In this document: positions 16,733-26,259 of the stretch, piece by piece
Position numbering within the stretch: position 1 is the first letter of the stretch
Layout: every line of letters starts with the position of its first letter
DNA from: Pseudomonadota bacterium
Lineage (GTDB): Bacteria > Myxococcota_A > Polyangia > Polyangiales > Polyangiaceae
Reading direction: 5' to 3'
Assembly (NCBI GenBank): GCA_023423895.1
Contig: JAFAER010000045.1
Coordinates: forward strand, 1-64,000
Length of the DNA: 64,000 nt
Program-made: the position numbers and the translations under genes
Notes under the pieces: generated by a model
Seen by the model: the letters and a program-made list of their open reading frames with translations, nothing else
Databases searched by the model: none
Told to the model about the DNA's origin: nothing

Positions 16733-17743
16733 GTGGTTCGTAAGTCGCTGGGCATCGGAGCGCTGGTCGTGTCATCGCTCGTGTTCGCTTGCGGGACGTC
16801 GTCCGAGAGAGACGGGTTCGACGACGGCGCAGGGCCGGGCAGCGGCGTCGGAAACGGCGGCGGACCGGGGGCCGACAACGGCGGTTCGCTAGGGAGCGCG
16901 GCCTCGGAGACGGAGCCGCCTCCGGTCGAGGAATGCCAGAAGATGGACATCATCTTCGTCATCGACGACTCGGGGTCGATGGAAGAGGAGCAGCAGAACC
17001 TCGCGGCGAACTTCCCGAAGTTCATCTCCAAGATCGACTCGTTCAAGACGAAGAGCGGCTCGAAGCTCGACTGGCGGATCGCCGTCACGACCACTGCTCT
17101 GAACATCACGTACAACATCTCGATCCCGTTCGGCGGGACGCTGCCGATGACCGAGAAGGGCGACGACGGAGCGTTCCGGATGCCCTCGGGATGTGGAGGG
17201 ACGCAGCGCCGTTGGGTCGAGAAGTCGGACGCGAACGCGTCCTCCGACTTCCAGTGCCGCGCGAAGGCAGGCACCAGCGGCTCGAGCATCGAGATGCCGC
17301 TCGAAGCGACCAAGCTCGCGCTGAACGACCGCGTGGCGGACGGGACGAACGCGGGCTTCCTCCGCGACGACGCGCTTCTCGCGCTCGTGATCCTCACCGA
17401 CGAAGACGACTGCTCGCGAGACGACAACAACTTCACGATCGTGAACGACGTCTGCTCGACGATGCAGGGCGTGAAGCCCATGGCGGACTACAAGCAGATG
17501 CTGGACAACGTCGCGAAGGGCGCGGGCCGCTGGGCCACGGCGGTCATCGCCGGTCCGACCGCGTGCGAGTCGGGCTTCGGCAAGGCGTCCGAGGCAAAGC
17601 GGCTCAAGGAGTTCGTCGGGCTCGCCGGCAAGAACGGAACGTTCAGCTCGATCTGCGACGGCGACCTGAGCGACGCGCTCGAGAAGGCGCTCGACACGTT
17701 CGACGCGGCCTGCAAGACGCTCCCGCCGTCGGAAGTGAAGTAG
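16733..17743 (+). CDS. VWA-domain lipoprotein
   Basis: The start is set at GTG 16733 because GAGAGGGAGG (16718-16727) lies 5 nt upstream; an in-frame ATG at 16715 would place that Shine-Dalgarno inside the gene. The chosen start gives a compact lipoprotein signal: RK, a hydrophobic core, then VFAC (Cys near residue 19). A Gly/Ser-rich linker (residues 25-60) leads to a von Willebrand A domain whose metal site DDSGSM begins at D78, followed later by VILTDEDDCSRDD. These domains mediate metal-dependent protein contacts at the cell surface. Paired Cys residues suggest disulfides. Partner unknown. It sits alone between the metK terminator and a convergent gene. Confidence 0.85.
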   Translation: MVRKSLGIGALVVSSLVFACGTSSERDGFDDGAGPGSGVGNGGGPGADNGGSLGSAASETEPPPVEECQKMDIIFVIDDSGSMEEEQQNLAANFPKFISKIDSFKTKSGSKLDWRIAVTTTALNITYNISIPFGGTLPMTEKGDDGAFRMPSGCGGTQRRWVEKSDANASSDFQCRAKAGTSGSSIEMPLEATKLALNDRVADGTNAGFLRDDALLALVILTDEDDCSRDDNNFTIVNDVCSTMQGVKPMADYKQMLDNVAKGAGRWATAVIAGPTACESGFGKASEAKRLKEFVGLAGKNGTFSSICDGDLSDALEKALDTFDAACKTLPPSEVK

Positions 17744-17873
17744 CCAAGCGCTCCCGCCGCCGCAGCAGGCCGCCGCCGCCGCAAGCGGTCAAGCGGTCGG
17801 CGGAGCCGTGCTCGGATACGTCAGGTGTGACCGGAGGCGCTCGCCCAAGGTCTGCGCCACCGGTTCCCCCGCA

Positions 17874-18320
17874 TCAGGCCGCAGCGGCGCGCTTCGTACG
17901 GGAACGCGACGTCCCGGACGTTGCCTTGCGACGGCGGGCTGCCTGACGCGACTGACGTGACAGCGCGCGCGTCGACGCGGCCGCGCGCGGCGCCCGGGCG
18001 AGCGCCTTCTTGGCAGCGCGGGCCCGCTTCGGCGACTTCTTGCGCGTGCTGCTGGACGCCTTGCTCTTGGCCGTGTCGCGTTTGGCCTGCTTGCGCGTGC
18101 GCTCCGAGGTCGTGCCCTTCTTCGGAGCGGGCAGCTTCACTCCGGAGCGACGGGCCTTCGAGAGGCCGATCGCGATGGCTTGCTTCGTGTTCTTCGCTCC
18201 GTGCTTGCCCTCACGGATGTGCTCGATCTCCTCGCGAACGAACTCACCTGCCTGGGTGCTCGGCGCCTTGCCCTCGCGCTTTGCTTTGCGGGCGCGTTCG
18301 ATCGTCTTCTTCTCCGGCAT
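17874..18320 (-). CDS. DUF6496-type protein with histone H1-like basic tail
   Basis: This 148-residue, very basic protein begins MPEKKTIERARKAKREGK and continues with a compact Glu/Lys helix region and TKQAIAIGLSKARRSGVKL (about 48-66), which I recall as the DUF6496 signature. From residue 75 it is almost only Lys, Arg, Ala, Ser and Thr, like the C-terminal tail of histone H1 and bacterial DNA-compacting proteins. A DNA-binding or chromatin role is inferred, not shown. The start is ATG 18320 with AAGGAGA 7 nt upstream; a longer reading to 18539 is Arg-rich shadow sequence. About 260 bp without a gene lies between it and the upstream dehydrogenase gene. Confidence 0.82.
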   Translation of the reverse strand: MPEKKTIERARKAKREGKAPSTQAGEFVREEIEHIREGKHGAKNTKQAIAIGLSKARRSGVKLPAPKKGTTSERTRKQAKRDTAKSKASSSTRKKSPKRARAAKKALARAPRAAASTRALSRQSRQAARRRKATSGTSRSRTKRAAAA

Positions 18321-18584
18321 GGCGTGTCTCCTTCGTCGGCGGCGCCGAAGCAAGGAGGTGGCCACGCGTGCCAGGAACAAACGTTCGATCGGTATTTCTG
18401 CGGTGCATGTCGCCGAGCAGCGACGAACGCAGGCATGCGCATGGCGACGCATGCGCGGACCTTTTCGACACGTGCGGTCGCGAGATGCCCCGCTCCGTGC
18501 GACCTCGAACCATGCCGAGATCGACGGCGCGGGGACCACCTTCCGCGCACGAGGACCCGCACAGGGGCCTCGCTGGAACGTCCC

Positions 18585-19694
<1,110 letters not shown>

Positions 19695-19750
19695 GCGGGC
19701 CGTAGCATCGCAAGGCTGCCGCGCATCGACAAGGCCGATGTCGGCTGGCG

Positions 19751-19795
19751 GCGAGACAGGCGAGATAGGCGAGATAGGCGAGATAGGCGAGATAG
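19751..19795 (+). repeat. Five tandem 9-bp units in a divergent promoter region
   Basis: One GCGAGACAG is followed by four identical GCGAGATAG copies, ending 88 bp before the ferritin start and 57 bp upstream of the dehydrogenase start. Because 9 is a multiple of 3, open frames run through it (GEI repeats), but nothing else supports coding. It could be a variable-number repeat altering promoter spacing, or a multi-copy operator. Confidence 0.92.
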
Positions 19796-19883
19796 GGCGG
19801 ACGTGATGGATAGCCTGTCAGCCGTGACCGAGCGCGACGTCATGCCCCTCCCACGACGATGGAACTGCGTGTAGGTTGCGCTT

Positions 19884-20303
19884 GTGGGAAGCGAAGCCTG
19901 GCACGAGCCATACGAGTCATTGACGCCGTACACGCGCGACATGCATCGGGCCATCGTCTCGCTCATGGAGGAGCTCGAGGCGATCGACTGGTACCAGCAA
20001 CGGATCGACGTTGCGGGTGACGAGGAGCTCAAGGCCGTCCTCGCGCACAATCGCGACGAAGAGATCGAGCACGCGATGATGAACCTCGAATGGATCCGGC
20101 GGAACAACGCGACGTTCGACGCCGCCGCGCGCATCTTCCTGTTCAGTCAGGGACCCATCACCGAGGTCGAGGAGAACATGGAGAAGGCCACGGGCGGATC
20201 CGGTGTCGGCGGCGCCGCGAAAGACGCTGGCAGTGGCGGCAGCGCCGAGAAGAAGAGCCCCTCGGACGGCTCGCTCGGCATCGGAAGTCTCAAGCTCACC
20301 TGA
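19884..20303 (+). CDS. Encapsulated ferritin-like protein (EncFtn)
   Basis: Cargo ferroxidase for the encapsulin encoded 41 nt downstream. It forms an open, ring-like oligomer that oxidises Fe(II) inside the shell. The ferritin half-domain is residues 15-75, with the motif MHRAIVSLMEELEAIDWY (metal ligand Glu near 32, Tyr 37) and ExxH at 60-63 in DEEIEHAMM. After a Gly/Ser/Lys linker (100-128), the C-terminus SLGIGSLKLT matches the encapsulin targeting peptide that docks cargo to the inner shell wall. Length 139 aa is normal for tagged family members. The start is GTG 19884, with only a weak ribosome-binding site. Confidence 0.93.
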   Translation: MGSEAWHEPYESLTPYTRDMHRAIVSLMEELEAIDWYQQRIDVAGDEELKAVLAHNRDEEIEHAMMNLEWIRRNNATFDAAARIFLFSQGPITEVEENMEKATGGSGVGGAAKDAGSGGSAEKKSPSDGSLGIGSLKLT

Positions 20304-20344
20304 CGCAGCTCATCCCAACGTATCGACGAGAGAAGGCACCAAGC

Positions 20345-21157
20345 GTGGATCTCCTCAAGCGCAATCTTGCTCCGATTCTCCCCGAGGCCTGGAAGCTCAT
20401 CGACGACGAGGCGAGCCGCGTGCTCCGGCTCCTCCTCGCGGGCCGCAAGGTCGTCGAGTTCGAGGGCCCGTTCGGCTGGAAGTATGCTGCCGTCAACAAG
20501 GGCACGCTCCGCCTGCTCTCGAGCGAGCCCGCGCCCGACGTACACATGGGCGTCCGTGAGGTCCAGCCGCTCGTCGAGGTTCGTGTCCCGATCAAGCTCT
20601 CGATCATGGACCTCGACACGGTGGCGCGCGGCGCCGAGGCGCCCGACCTGTCCTCCGTCGTGAAAGCTGCGGAGAAGATCGCCCTCGTCGAGGACAACGC
20701 GATCTTCAACGGCCTCGCGAGCGGGGGCATCAAGGGCATCCTCGAGTCGACCCCGCATCCGACGGTCGCGCTGCCGGCGAACATCCTCGATCTGCCGAAG
20801 GCGATCATCGATGCGAAGGAGACGCTTCGGCGAGCAGGCATCAACGGTCCGTACGTCCTCGTCCTCGGTGCTGCGCTCCACGATCAGGTGTACGCGGCGA
20901 CGGAAGAGGGGCATCCGCTCGCGAAGCGGATCGAGCAGCAACTCGTCGATCGCCCGATCGTCCGCGCAGAGGCGGTTCGCGGCGCAGCGCTGATGACCCT
21001 GCGCGGCGGCGACTACGAGATCTACGTCGGCCAGGACCTCTCGATCGGCTACGCGTATCACACGAAGGACGACGTCGAGCTGTACCTCACCGAGTCGTTC
21101 ACGTTCCGCGTCATCGAGCCGGCAGCGGCCGTTCGGATCACGAGCGAGGCCAAGTAG
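20345..21157 (+). CDS. Family 1 encapsulin shell protein
   Basis: The protein (270 aa, HK97 capsid fold) self-assembles into a hollow protein nanocompartment. Hallmarks are the opening DLLKRNLAPILPEAWKLIDD, RKVVEFEGPFGWKYAAVN (about 38-55), and the C-terminal GQDLSIGYAYHTKDDVELYL with SFTFRVIEPAAAV. The N-terminal helix region binds cargo targeting peptides. The start is GTG 20345 with GAGAAGG about 9 nt upstream; no in-frame ATG fits. It forms a two-gene operon with EncFtn, making an iron-storage and oxidative-stress organelle. A hairpin shared with convergent glnA follows. Confidence 0.96.
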   Translation: MDLLKRNLAPILPEAWKLIDDEASRVLRLLLAGRKVVEFEGPFGWKYAAVNKGTLRLLSSEPAPDVHMGVREVQPLVEVRVPIKLSIMDLDTVARGAEAPDLSSVVKAAEKIALVEDNAIFNGLASGGIKGILESTPHPTVALPANILDLPKAIIDAKETLRRAGINGPYVLVLGAALHDQVYAATEEGHPLAKRIEQQLVDRPIVRAEAVRGAALMTLRGGDYEIYVGQDLSIGYAYHTKDDVELYLTESFTFRVIEPAAAVRITSEAK

Positions 21158-21222
21158 GTCGCTCGTCGGGGCACGCGAACGCCGAGCGCGAACGCCGCGC
21201 CAGGCAACAGCGAGGTCGTGAC

Positions 21223-21260
21223 AAAAGCGGAGCGGGGCAGCCTCGATGGGCCGCCCCGCT
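21223..21260 (-). terminator. Terminator between encapsulin and glnA
   Basis: AGCGGGGC (21231-21238) pairs with GCCCCGCT (21253-21260). On the minus strand the stem is followed by CCGCTTTT, giving a short T-run, so it fits glnA best. It may also stop encapsulin transcripts from the other side, since it lies 73 nt past that stop. Confidence 0.6.
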
Positions 21261-21284
21261 TCGGCGTTTCGACGTCGGATCCGC

Positions 21285-22700
21285 TCAGATGTCGAAGTAG
21301 AGGTAGAACTCGTGCGGCGTCGGCCGCATGCGGATCGGGTTGAGCTCCTTGTTCCGCTTGTAGTCGAGCCACTCGGCGATCGCGTCCTTCGTGAAGACGT
21401 CGCCGCGGAGGAGGAACTCGTGGTCGCGCTCGAGCGAATCGAGCGCCTCCTCGAGGCTGCCCGGCATGTGCGGGACGTTCTTCAGCTCCTCGGGGCTGAG
21501 CGCGTAGATGTCCTTGTCGAGCGGGTCACCCGGGTCGATCTTGTTCTGGATGCCGTCGAGACCGGCGAGCATCATCGCGCTGAACGCGAGGTACGGGTTG
21601 CAGCTCGGATCCGGGAAGCGGATCTCGATGCGGCGCGTCTTCGGCGACGGCCCCGTGATCGGGATGCGGACGGACGCCGAGCGGTTGCGGCTCGAGTACG
21701 CGAGGTTGACGGGCGCCTCGAAGCCGGGGACGAGACGGCGGAAGCTGTTCGTCGTCGGGTTCGTGAACGCCGCGAGCGACTTCGCGTGCTTGATGATGCC
21801 GCCGATGTAGTGGAGCGCCATCTGCGAAAGGCCCGCGTACCCGTCGCCGGAGAAGAGCGGCTTGCCCTCCTTCCAGAGCGACTGGTGCACGTGCATGCCC
21901 GAGCCGTTGTCACCGAAGATCGGCTTCGGCATGAAGGTCGCCGCCTTGCCGTGCTTGCGGGCGATGTTCTTCACGACGTACTTGAACCACATCAGCTGAT
22001 CGGCGGCCGGCAGGAGCCGGTTGTACTTGATGCCGATCTCGCACTGGCCGCCGGTGGCGACCTCGTGGTGGCCGACCTCGACCTCGATGCCCGAGGCCTG
22101 GAGCTGCAGCATCATCTCCTGACGGATGTTCGCGAGCGTGTCGGTCGGCGGGACGGGGAAGTAGCCTTCCTTGTGGCGCGTCTTGTAGCCGAGGTTCGGG
22201 TACTCCTCGCGGCCCGTGTTCCACGCGCCTTCGACGCTGTCGAGGAAGTAGTAGCCCTCGTTCGGCTTCGAGTGATCGAAGCGGACGTCGTCGAAGAGGA
22301 AGAACTCCGCCTCGGGCCCCATGAACGAGGTGTCGGCGATGCCGGTCTGGCGGAGGTACGCCTCGGCCTTCCGCGCGACGTGGCGCGGATCGCGCGAGTA
22401 CGGCTGCTTCGTGATCGGATCGTAGACGCTGCAGACGAGCGACAGCGTCGGGTGGGCGAAGAACGGATCGAGCTTCGCGGTCTCCGGATCCGGGATCATC
22501 GTCATGTCGGACGCGTTGATCGGCTGCCAGCCGCGCACCGACGACCCGTCGAACTGGATGCCGTCCTCGAACAGAGCTTCATCGAGCCGCGCGACGGGCA
22601 GCGTCGTGTGCTGCCACACGCCCGGGTAGTCGATGAATTTCAGGTCGACGAACTTGACGTCGTTCTTCTGCGCGAGCTCGATGACTTCCTTCGGCTTCAT
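21285..22700 (-). CDS. glnA: Type I glutamine synthetase
   Basis: GlnA condenses glutamate and ammonia with ATP to glutamine, the main route of ammonia assimilation. At 471 aa it is the usual dodecameric bacterial form. Visible segments are FDGSSVRGW (50-58), the metal/ammonium site MGPEAEFFLF (about 127-136), GQCEIGIKYN, FGDNGSGMHVHQSL and NRSASVRIP. A tyrosine at about 399, in DKDIYALSPEE, matches the adenylylation site (Tyr397 in E. coli), so activity is probably tuned by GlnE. AAGGA precedes the ATG. It lies 111 nt downstream of glnB on the same strand. Confidence 0.98.
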   Translation of the reverse strand: MKPKEVIELAQKNDVKFVDLKFIDYPGVWQHTTLPVARLDEALFEDGIQFDGSSVRGWQPINASDMTMIPDPETAKLDPFFAHPTLSLVCSVYDPITKQPYSRDPRHVARKAEAYLRQTGIADTSFMGPEAEFFLFDDVRFDHSKPNEGYYFLDSVEGAWNTGREEYPNLGYKTRHKEGYFPVPPTDTLANIRQEMMLQLQASGIEVEVGHHEVATGGQCEIGIKYNRLLPAADQLMWFKYVVKNIARKHGKAATFMPKPIFGDNGSGMHVHQSLWKEGKPLFSGDGYAGLSQMALHYIGGIIKHAKSLAAFTNPTTNSFRRLVPGFEAPVNLAYSSRNRSASVRIPITGPSPKTRRIEIRFPDPSCNPYLAFSAMMLAGLDGIQNKIDPGDPLDKDIYALSPEELKNVPHMPGSLEEALDSLERDHEFLLRGDVFTKDAIAEWLDYKRNKELNPIRMRPTPHEFYLYFDI

Positions 22701-22811
22701 GGCTTCCTTGCTTTGCGATCCCAGTGCTGGGGGATCAACCAGGCGTGAGTCCTCATCCGTATTCCGCGGGCAGACGTATGCAGACGTGAACGCGGGGACG
22801 GGGGACCGTGA

Positions 22812-23150
22812 CTAGATGGCTTCCTTGCCGCGTTCTCCGGTGCGGATGCGCACGGCCTCTTCGATCGGGCTGACGAAGATCTTCCCGTCGCCGATTCGTC
22901 CGGTCTTGGCGCTCTTCTCGATCGCGTCGAGCACGTCATGGACGAGCTCATCGGGAACGACGATCTCGATCTTCACCTTCGGGACGAAGTCGACGACGTA
23001 CGCCGAGCCTCGATAGACCTCTTTCTTACCGCCCGTCCGACCGAAGCCTTTGACTTCGGTGACGGTCATGCCTTGCACGCCAACCTCGCTGAGGGCGTCT
23101 TTCACCTCGTCGAGCTTGAACGGCTTGATGATGGCCTCGATTTTCTTCAT
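22812..23150 (-). CDS. glnB: Nitrogen regulatory protein PII
   Basis: PII is a trimeric sensor of 2-oxoglutarate, ATP/ADP and glutamine that controls GlnE/adenylylation, nitrogen gene expression and transport. The T-loop carries the uridylylation tyrosine Y51 (YRGSAYVVDF), and the ATP-binding signatures GFGR (35-38) and TGRIGDGKIFV (about 83-93) are intact. At 112 aa it is full length. The order glnB-glnA in one minus-strand unit suggests GlnB rather than GlnK, since no amtB is adjacent. No ribosome-binding site is obvious upstream of ATG 23150. Confidence 0.96.
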   Translation of the reverse strand: MKKIEAIIKPFKLDEVKDALSEVGVQGMTVTEVKGFGRTGGKKEVYRGSAYVVDFVPKVKIEIVVPDELVHDVLDAIEKSAKTGRIGDGKIFVSPIEEAVRIRTGERGKEAI

Positions 23151-23491
23151 TGAACGCTTTGCTTGGTGCGGTGCGGTGCGGGCGCGGCGCGGGGTTTGGC
23201 TGGCGCAGCGCGGGCAGCATCAGACACCCGGTGCAGGGGGCTGCCAAGCGCTTTTCCTCTCTCTTTTGCCCGTGCCCGGTTTCGGAAATGTTTCGGTCGC
23301 GTAGCTGGAGAAAGAAAAACTCGTGCTGACGCGTGGCGGCATCGCGGACGTACGATGAGGCCCGTGCGGAGCGACGCGATCACACGAAAGATCGTGGGCT
23401 GTCGTCCACTGCGCGCACTCCGTTCACGGCGCGGCAGCGGCGCGCCCGCGGAGCTTGGTCGCGTGAGCAGCGTCAGCGGAGGTGTCCGCGC
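23151..23491 (+). other. Gene-free divergent control region (glnB / PLP enzyme)
   Basis: About 340 bp separate the divergent glnB and PLP-enzyme starts. I see no gene. A T/C-rich patch (CTTTTCCTCTCTCTTTT) lies at 23250-23268, and the glnB-proximal part has GGTGCGGTGCGGTGCGG repeats. A near match to a sigma54 element occurs at 23232-23247 on the minus strand, but its GG-GC spacing is one base short. Confidence 0.5.
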
Positions 23492-24466
23492 ATGAGCGAA
23501 GACGTGCTCGTGCTTGGTGGCGGCGGGCCGACTCCCGTCGAAGGTTTCGACGTGCCGAACGGACGGTTGTGGGTGAAGCGCGACGACCTGATCGCGCCCG
23601 TCTACGGCGGCAACAAGGTCCGCAAGCTCGAACGGCTCTTCGCTGCAGCGCGACGCGCGGGCAAGTCTCGCATCATGACGATCGGTGCCGCGGGCAGCCA
23701 TCAGGTCGTCGCGACCGCGCTCTACGGGAAGCGCGAAGGATTCCAGGTGGACGCGGTGCTCGTTCCGCAGCCCGCGAGCGAGCACGCGCGGAGGAACCTG
23801 CGCGTCGCGCTCGCGCATGGGCTTCGTCCGGTCCTGGCGACGTCGTGGGGGGCTGCGCCGGCGATCGCAGCCGCGCATCTGCGTGGCGACATCTACTTCG
23901 TTCCGCTCGGGGGCTCGAACGCGCTCTCGTCGCTCGGCTTCGTACGAGCCGCACACGAGGTGGCGGCGCAGGTCGCGGCGGGGACGATGCCCGAGCCCGA
24001 TCGCGTCGTCGTCGCGACCGGTTCCGGCGGGACTGCCGCCGGGCTCGCGGTGGGGTTCGAGGCTTCGGGCATGCGGACGCGCGTGGTCGCCGTCGCCATC
24101 TCGCAGCCGATGCGCATCGTGGAGATGATGACGCTGCGGCTCGCGAAGAAGACCGCGGAGCTGGCGGGCCTTCCGCGTGCCGGGGTCGTCGGAGCAGTGA
24201 AGCGGATCGAGATCGCGCGCGACTGGCTGGGACGAGGCTACGGACACGCGACGCCCGCGGGCGACGCCGCGCAGGCGGCGGCCGCTCGCGGAGGGCTGGT
24301 GCTCGATGCGACGTACACCGCAAAGGCGTTTGCATGCGCGCTGTCGCTCGCGCGCAACGACCGCGAGACGGTCCTGTTCTGGCACACGTTGTCGACGGCA
24401 CCGCTCGACGCGCTCGTGGCCGCATCCCCGGAGCTGCCGGCGGACGTGGCGCGCCTCTTTCGCTGA
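23492..24466 (+). CDS. PLP-dependent D-cysteine desulfhydrase / ACC deaminase-family enzyme
   Basis: A 324-residue fold type II PLP enzyme. The Schiff-base lysine is K42 in YGGNKVRKLERL, and the phosphate-binding Gly/Ser-rich loops are GAAGSHQVVA (about 68-77) and ATGSGGTAAGLAVG in the middle. Family members open the cyclopropane ring of 1-aminocyclopropane-1-carboxylate or degrade D-cysteine to pyruvate, ammonia and sulfide. Sequence inspection cannot choose between them. The start is ATG 23492 with GGAGG 9 nt upstream. Its stop is only 2 bp from the stop of the convergent kinase gene. Confidence 0.85.
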   Translation: MSEDVLVLGGGGPTPVEGFDVPNGRLWVKRDDLIAPVYGGNKVRKLERLFAAARRAGKSRIMTIGAAGSHQVVATALYGKREGFQVDAVLVPQPASEHARRNLRVALAHGLRPVLATSWGAAPAIAAAHLRGDIYFVPLGGSNALSSLGFVRAAHEVAAQVAAGTMPEPDRVVVATGSGGTAAGLAVGFEASGMRTRVVAVAISQPMRIVEMMTLRLAKKTAELAGLPRAGVVGAVKRIEIARDWLGRGYGHATPAGDAAQAAAARGGLVLDATYTAKAFACALSLARNDRETVLFWHTLSTAPLDALVAASPELPADVARLFR

Positions 24467-24468
24467 CG

Positions 24469-26259
24469 TCACTCCGCGGCGGGTGAATCGGGAGCAGTTG
24501 GCGCGGGCGCAGGCGCTCCGCTCGCCGCGGGGGGCTCTCCGGTCGTCGTCGAGTCGTCCTGCTTCGCGGGGCTCGGCTTCGGCCGAGGCTTCTTCGTCGG
24601 CGGGCGAACCGATGGCGTGGCGCTCGGCGCAGGCAGGTCATCCGGGCTCAGCGCCGTCGCGACGGGCGCGGGCGTCGCCGTCGCCGTCTCGGCCGGCGGC
24701 GCAGCCGCGGACGTCACCGCGGTCGGCACGAGCGGAGACGAGATGACCGGCGCCGCCACGAGGCTGGACTGGACCGCTTCCGGCGGGGCCGCGGTCGGGA
24801 CGCGTCGACCCGCGAGGAAGCCGCCGACGGCAACGCCGACGATCGCGAGCGCGATCGAGGCGAGCGTCATCTTCCGCCGGCGCTCCGCTCGTAGCGCGAG
24901 GTGCTCGTCACGCACGGTGCTCGGCACGAGCTCGCTCTCGGGCAGCGGTTCGATGTCGGCCGGCGTCGCTGGCAACGACACGCCGCCCGCCGACGACGAC
25001 GGCCGCGGTCGCGGAGACGGCGCCGGAGACATCCTTCCGGGATCGGACGGCGAGGAACGCGGCGGCAGCGGGAGTGTCTTCGGACCCGAGCCCCCCGTCG
25101 TCGGACCGCCGGGGGAGGAGACGTGACCCACCTCGGCGGGTGTCGGCGCTGCCGTGCGAGTGCCGCCGTCGCTCGAGTCGGCGACGGTCCTCGCCGACTC
25201 CTGCTGCGACGGCCGGTTCGCCCGGTCGCTCGAACGAGGATGGCTGGTCGGAGCGCTCGGGCGGCTGGCCCGCATGGCGGCAGCAAACCCTGCGGACGTG
25301 AAGACTTCGGTGTCTCCCGTCGCGTCGACCGCCGCAGCGGCCTGTGGGACGATCACGGCCGTGTGTTTGCCCGTGCCGTCCGGGAGCACGTTCGGATAGG
25401 CGTCGAGGAGACGCTGCGTCACCGCCTCTGCGGTCGGGATGCGCGCGTCCCTGTCGTGGACGAGCATGTCGTCGACGACCTTGGCGAGCGCCTGCGGGAC
25501 CCACGGCGCCACGTCGTGGAGGAGCTTCGGCCGTGACGTGAGGATGCCGACGATCGTGCCGTGATAGCTGCCGCGATCCGTGAACGGCGGCGTCCCTGCG
25601 AGCGCCTCGTAGAGGACTGCGCCGAGCGACCAGATGTCCGCGCGTCCGTCGACGTCGTCTTTGCCTTCGGCTTGCTCGGGCGACATGTAGAGCGGCGTGC
25701 CGATGGGCGTTCCGCTTCCGGTGATGCGAGCGCTGCCCGGAGCATCGCTGAGGAGCTTCGACACGCCGAAGTCGAGCAGCTTCACGAGCAACTGCCCGTT
25801 GTCGCGCGCGGTGAGGTAGACGTTCGCCGGCTTGAGGTCGCGGTGGATGACGCCGGCCTCGTGTGCCTTGACGAGGCCGCGCGCGATCTGGTGCGCGACC
25901 ATGACGCCCGCCTTCACGTCGATCCGCTTGTCGCGCTCGAGGCGGCTCTGGAGATCCTCACCCGCGAGGTGCTCCATGACCATGTAGAGCCCGACGCGGG
26001 CGTCGGCGCCCACGTCGAAGACGTCGACGATGTGCTCGGAGTTGATCTGACCGGCGGCCCGGGCTTCGCGACGGAAGCGAGCGACGATGAGCTCGCTCTC
26101 CTTCATCGACTTGTCGATCAGCTTGACCGCGACGCGCTTGCCGAGATCGAGATGAACGGCCTCGCAGACGACGCCCATCCCTCCGGCGCCGAGGATGCGA
26201 CGGATCTCGTACTTGCCGCCGACCGCCAGGCCGACCAACGAGCTGTACGTCGCCGCCAC
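24469..26259 (-). CDS. Membrane-anchored Ser/Thr protein kinase
   Basis: A Hanks-type kinase of about 596 aa. Cytoplasmic kinase domain 14-290: Gly loop GAGGMG (24-29), K46, HRDLKPAN (139-146), DFG at 163-165, SPEQ activation end near 193. A Pro/Ser/Thr-rich, probably disordered juxtamembrane region (310-460) is followed by one transmembrane helix (464-484) and an external Pro/Ala/Thr-rich tail of about 110 residues with no recognisable sensor domain. The start is GTG 26259, 10 nt after GAGAGG; TTG 26265 is an alternative, and the open frame upstream is not protein-like. Targets are unknown. Confidence 0.92.
   Translation of the reverse strand: MAATYSSLVGLAVGGKYEIRRILGAGGMGVVCEAVHLDLGKRVAVKLIDKSMKESELIVARFRREARAAGQINSEHIVDVFDVGADARVGLYMVMEHLAGEDLQSRLERDKRIDVKAGVMVAHQIARGLVKAHEAGVIHRDLKPANVYLTARDNGQLLVKLLDFGVSKLLSDAPGSARITGSGTPIGTPLYMSPEQAEGKDDVDGRADIWSLGAVLYEALAGTPPFTDRGSYHGTIVGILTSRPKLLHDVAPWVPQALAKVVDDMLVHDRDARIPTAEAVTQRLLDAYPNVLPDGTGKHTAVIVPQAAAAVDATGDTEVFTSAGFAAAMRASRPSAPTSHPRSSDRANRPSQQESARTVADSSDGGTRTAAPTPAEVGHVSSPGGPTTGGSGPKTLPLPPRSSPSDPGRMSPAPSPRPRPSSSAGGVSLPATPADIEPLPESELVPSTVRDEHLALRAERRRKMTLASIALAIVGVAVGGFLAGRRVPTAAPPEAVQSSLVAAPVISSPLVPTAVTSAAAPPAETATATPAPVATALSPDDLPAPSATPSVRPPTKKPRPKPSPAKQDDSTTTGEPPAASGAPAPAPTAPDSPAAE

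Noticed and set aside
23232..23247. Sigma54-like TTGGCAG-CCCC-CTGCA on the minus strand upstream of glnB
   Set aside because: Attractive for a PII gene, but the GG to GC spacing is 9 bp rather than the required 10, so it is probably not functional.
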